NCBI RefSeq assembly: GCF_002786295.1
Contig: NZ_PGTC01000022.1
Span: 62,001 to 126,000 of the forward strand
Reading direction: 5' to 3'
From: Pseudooceanicola marinus
GTDB lineage: Bacteria > Pseudomonadota > Alphaproteobacteria > Rhodobacterales > Rhodobacteraceae
DNA length: 64,000 nt
This document shows positions 63,106-64,000 of this stretch, piece after piece; positions within the stretch are counted from its first letter, which is position 1, and each line of letters starts with the position of its first letter. The position numbers were made by a program, and so were the translations under genes. The notes under the pieces were generated by a model, which did no database searches, was not told the origin of the DNA, and saw nothing but the letters and a program-made list of their open reading frames with translations.

Positions 63106-63582
63106 ATGACTGATATCTTACAAATACTTTCGACGGAATTTTCCGGACACAGCACGCTGCCCTGGCCAGTTGTCATGGTCCGTATCATAGGAGCGCTGGT
63201 CTTCGCCGCCGTAATAGGCTTCGAACGTGAAACCAAGGATCATGCGGCGGGGCTCAGGACACATATGCTCGTCGGGCTGGCGTCGGCCTGCTACTGCCTT
63301 CTGTCGCTTGACCTTGTGGGTCGGGATTTCGGTGATGACGTGCGTATGGACCCGGTCCGGATGATCGAGGCGGTCACGGGCGGTGTCGCGTTTTTGGCGG
63401 CGGGTCTCATCGTCTTCACACGCGGTGAGGTCAAGGGGCTGACCACCGGTGCGAGCCTCTGGCTTGTCGCAGCGATCGGGACCGCCACCGGCCTTGGTGT
63501 CTGGTCCATAGCGCTGGCCGCGACAGGGCTGTCGCTTTTCATCGTGGGGGTTTTGAAAAAGTTCGAGAGCAGAGTGGCGTGA
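63106..63582 (+). CDS. MgtC/SapB-family membrane protein
   Basis: This 158-aa protein has four hydrophobic segments. It carries the family signature between the first two: IGALVFAAVIGFERETKDHAAGLRTHMLVGLASACYCLLS-like order, with the ER and AGLRT elements intact. MgtC-like proteins interact with ATP synthase or help in low-Mg2+ survival; many environmental ones have no known role. It lacks the C-terminal soluble domain of Salmonella MgtC. An open frame continues upstream to 63016; the start at 63106 is chosen as the first that gives the family's N-terminus, but no strong ribosome site is visible. Confidence 0.8.
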   Translation: MTDILQILSTEFSGHSTLPWPVVMVRIIGALVFAAVIGFERETKDHAAGLRTHMLVGLASACYCLLSLDLVGRDFGDDVRMDPVRMIEAVTGGVAFLAAGLIVFTRGEVKGLTTGASLWLVAAIGTATGLGVWSIALAATGLSLFIVGVLKKFESRVA

Positions 63583-63605
63583 ATGGCCACGCCACGCCGC
63601 CGGTC

Positions 63606-64000
63606 TTAGGTGGCACGGCGTATCGCCCCGGTCAGGGCATAGGCCATCGCGCGGTCTTTCAAACCTTTGGGCTGGTCCAGCCCCATCCGCGCCAACAGGT
63701 CATTCGGCCGTTCTGCGGTCATTCCGTTGAGGATGAGCTTTGCCAGCCCCATGGTATCGCCCTGGACGTCCGACAACATGCCAAGCGCCGGGAGCAGGCG
63801 GCGTTCTGTTTCATCGAAGTCTGTGCCAAAGGGAAAGTCCGGTAGATCAAAGGGACGCAGCCACTGCTGGATGGTTTCGGGCGCGTTGCGCCTTGCCTTG
63901 TCAGGTATCTGGTAATTGCCCGAGATCTTGCCTGCGGATTTGGCCTGCTCCAACAGGTCATCCTGAAACCGGCTGTCCGTGATGGCCAGCATCCGGGCGA
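63606..64000 (-). CDS. Acetyl-CoA hydrolase/transferase family protein, C-terminal fragment
   Basis: The frame is open to the window edge, so the protein continues outside. The visible 131 or so residues include LAITDSRFQDDLLEQAKSAGKI, YQIPDKARRNAPETIQQWLRPF and FPFGTDFDETERRLLPALGML. These match the C-terminal part of acetyl-CoA hydrolase/CoA-transferase family proteins. They transfer CoA between short acids such as acetate, propionate and succinate, or hydrolyse acetyl-CoA. An internal ATG at 63992 is unlikely to be the real start because the conserved block begins before it. Confidence 0.7.
   Translation of the reverse strand, partial: ARMLAITDSRFQDDLLEQAKSAGKISGNYQIPDKARRNAPETIQQWLRPFDLPDFPFGTDFDETERRLLPALGMLSDVQGDTMGLAKLILNGMTAERPNDLLARMGLDQPKGLKDRAMAYALTGAIRRAT

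Overview
The window is dense, high-GC DNA, apparently chromosomal or megaplasmid, from an alphaproteobacterium, most likely a member of the Rhodobacteraceae/Roseobacter group. The evidence is the smoEFGK-mtlK polyol cluster and the aglEFGAK alpha-glucoside cluster in their alphaproteobacterial gene orders, a monomeric NADP-isocitrate dehydrogenase, paired TRAP transporters, and a short intergenic repeat of the kind I associate with this group. No rRNA, tRNA, CRISPR array, prophage or intact insertion sequence was seen.

Layout. 1-1.7 kb: end of a TRAP large subunit followed by an aldehyde dehydrogenase and a strong terminator. 1.8-8.6 kb (minus): sorbitol/mannitol operon (binding protein, two permeases, ATPase, mannitol dehydrogenase) under a LacI regulator; an identical 14-bp operator precedes both regulator and operon. 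8.7-11.1 kb: cytoplasmic biotin/methionine-sulfoxide-type molybdoenzyme. 11.5-14.4 kb: LysR regulator divergent from a DODA-type dioxygenase and a glutathionyl-hydroquinone reductase. 14.5-24.5 kb: oligopeptide-type ABC transporter with a CapA-like phosphatase and an MmgE/PrpD protein, a divergent GntR regulator and a cytochrome P450 tied to them by a shared palindrome.

24.6-35.1 kb is the most unusual part. One long minus-strand operon encodes two 2-hydroxyacyl-CoA dehydratase-like proteins, three class III CoA-transferases and a three-part TRAP transporter. It diverges from a MarR regulator and a fourth CoA-transferase. A matching MarR-type inverted repeat lies at both outward promoters. 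The dehydratase-like pair is very poor in cysteine and lacks the expected cluster ligands, no activator ATPase is present, and one CoA-transferase lacks the catalytic aspartate. This looks like an acid uptake and CoA-activation pathway whose dehydratase homologues may have changed chemistry.

35.3-40.3 kb: GlpR-like regulator with a Ugp-like ABC transporter. 40.3-49.6 kb: GH1 beta-glucosidase, LacI regulator and the aglEFGAK operon, with paired operators. 49.6-50.3 kb: terminators and the debris of a sigma-54 activator. 50.3-52.5 kb: monomeric icd. 52.9-56.8 kb: glpK, glpD and a phosphoglycolate-phosphatase-like HAD enzyme. 57.1-58.7 kb: Rieske oxygenase plus flavin reductase. 58.7-59.4 kb: a gene-free stretch with a very AT-rich patch. 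59.4-64 kb: LysR with a small NTF2-like protein, a FAD/NAD(P)-binding protein, an MgtC-like membrane protein, and the end of an acetyl-CoA hydrolase/transferase.

A general theme is that each complete binding-protein gene (four ABC, one TRAP) is separated from its downstream membrane component by a strong GC-rich hairpin without a U-run. That arrangement fits stronger expression of the binding protein. Overall the window is a catabolic and uptake region built from separate, individually regulated operons.
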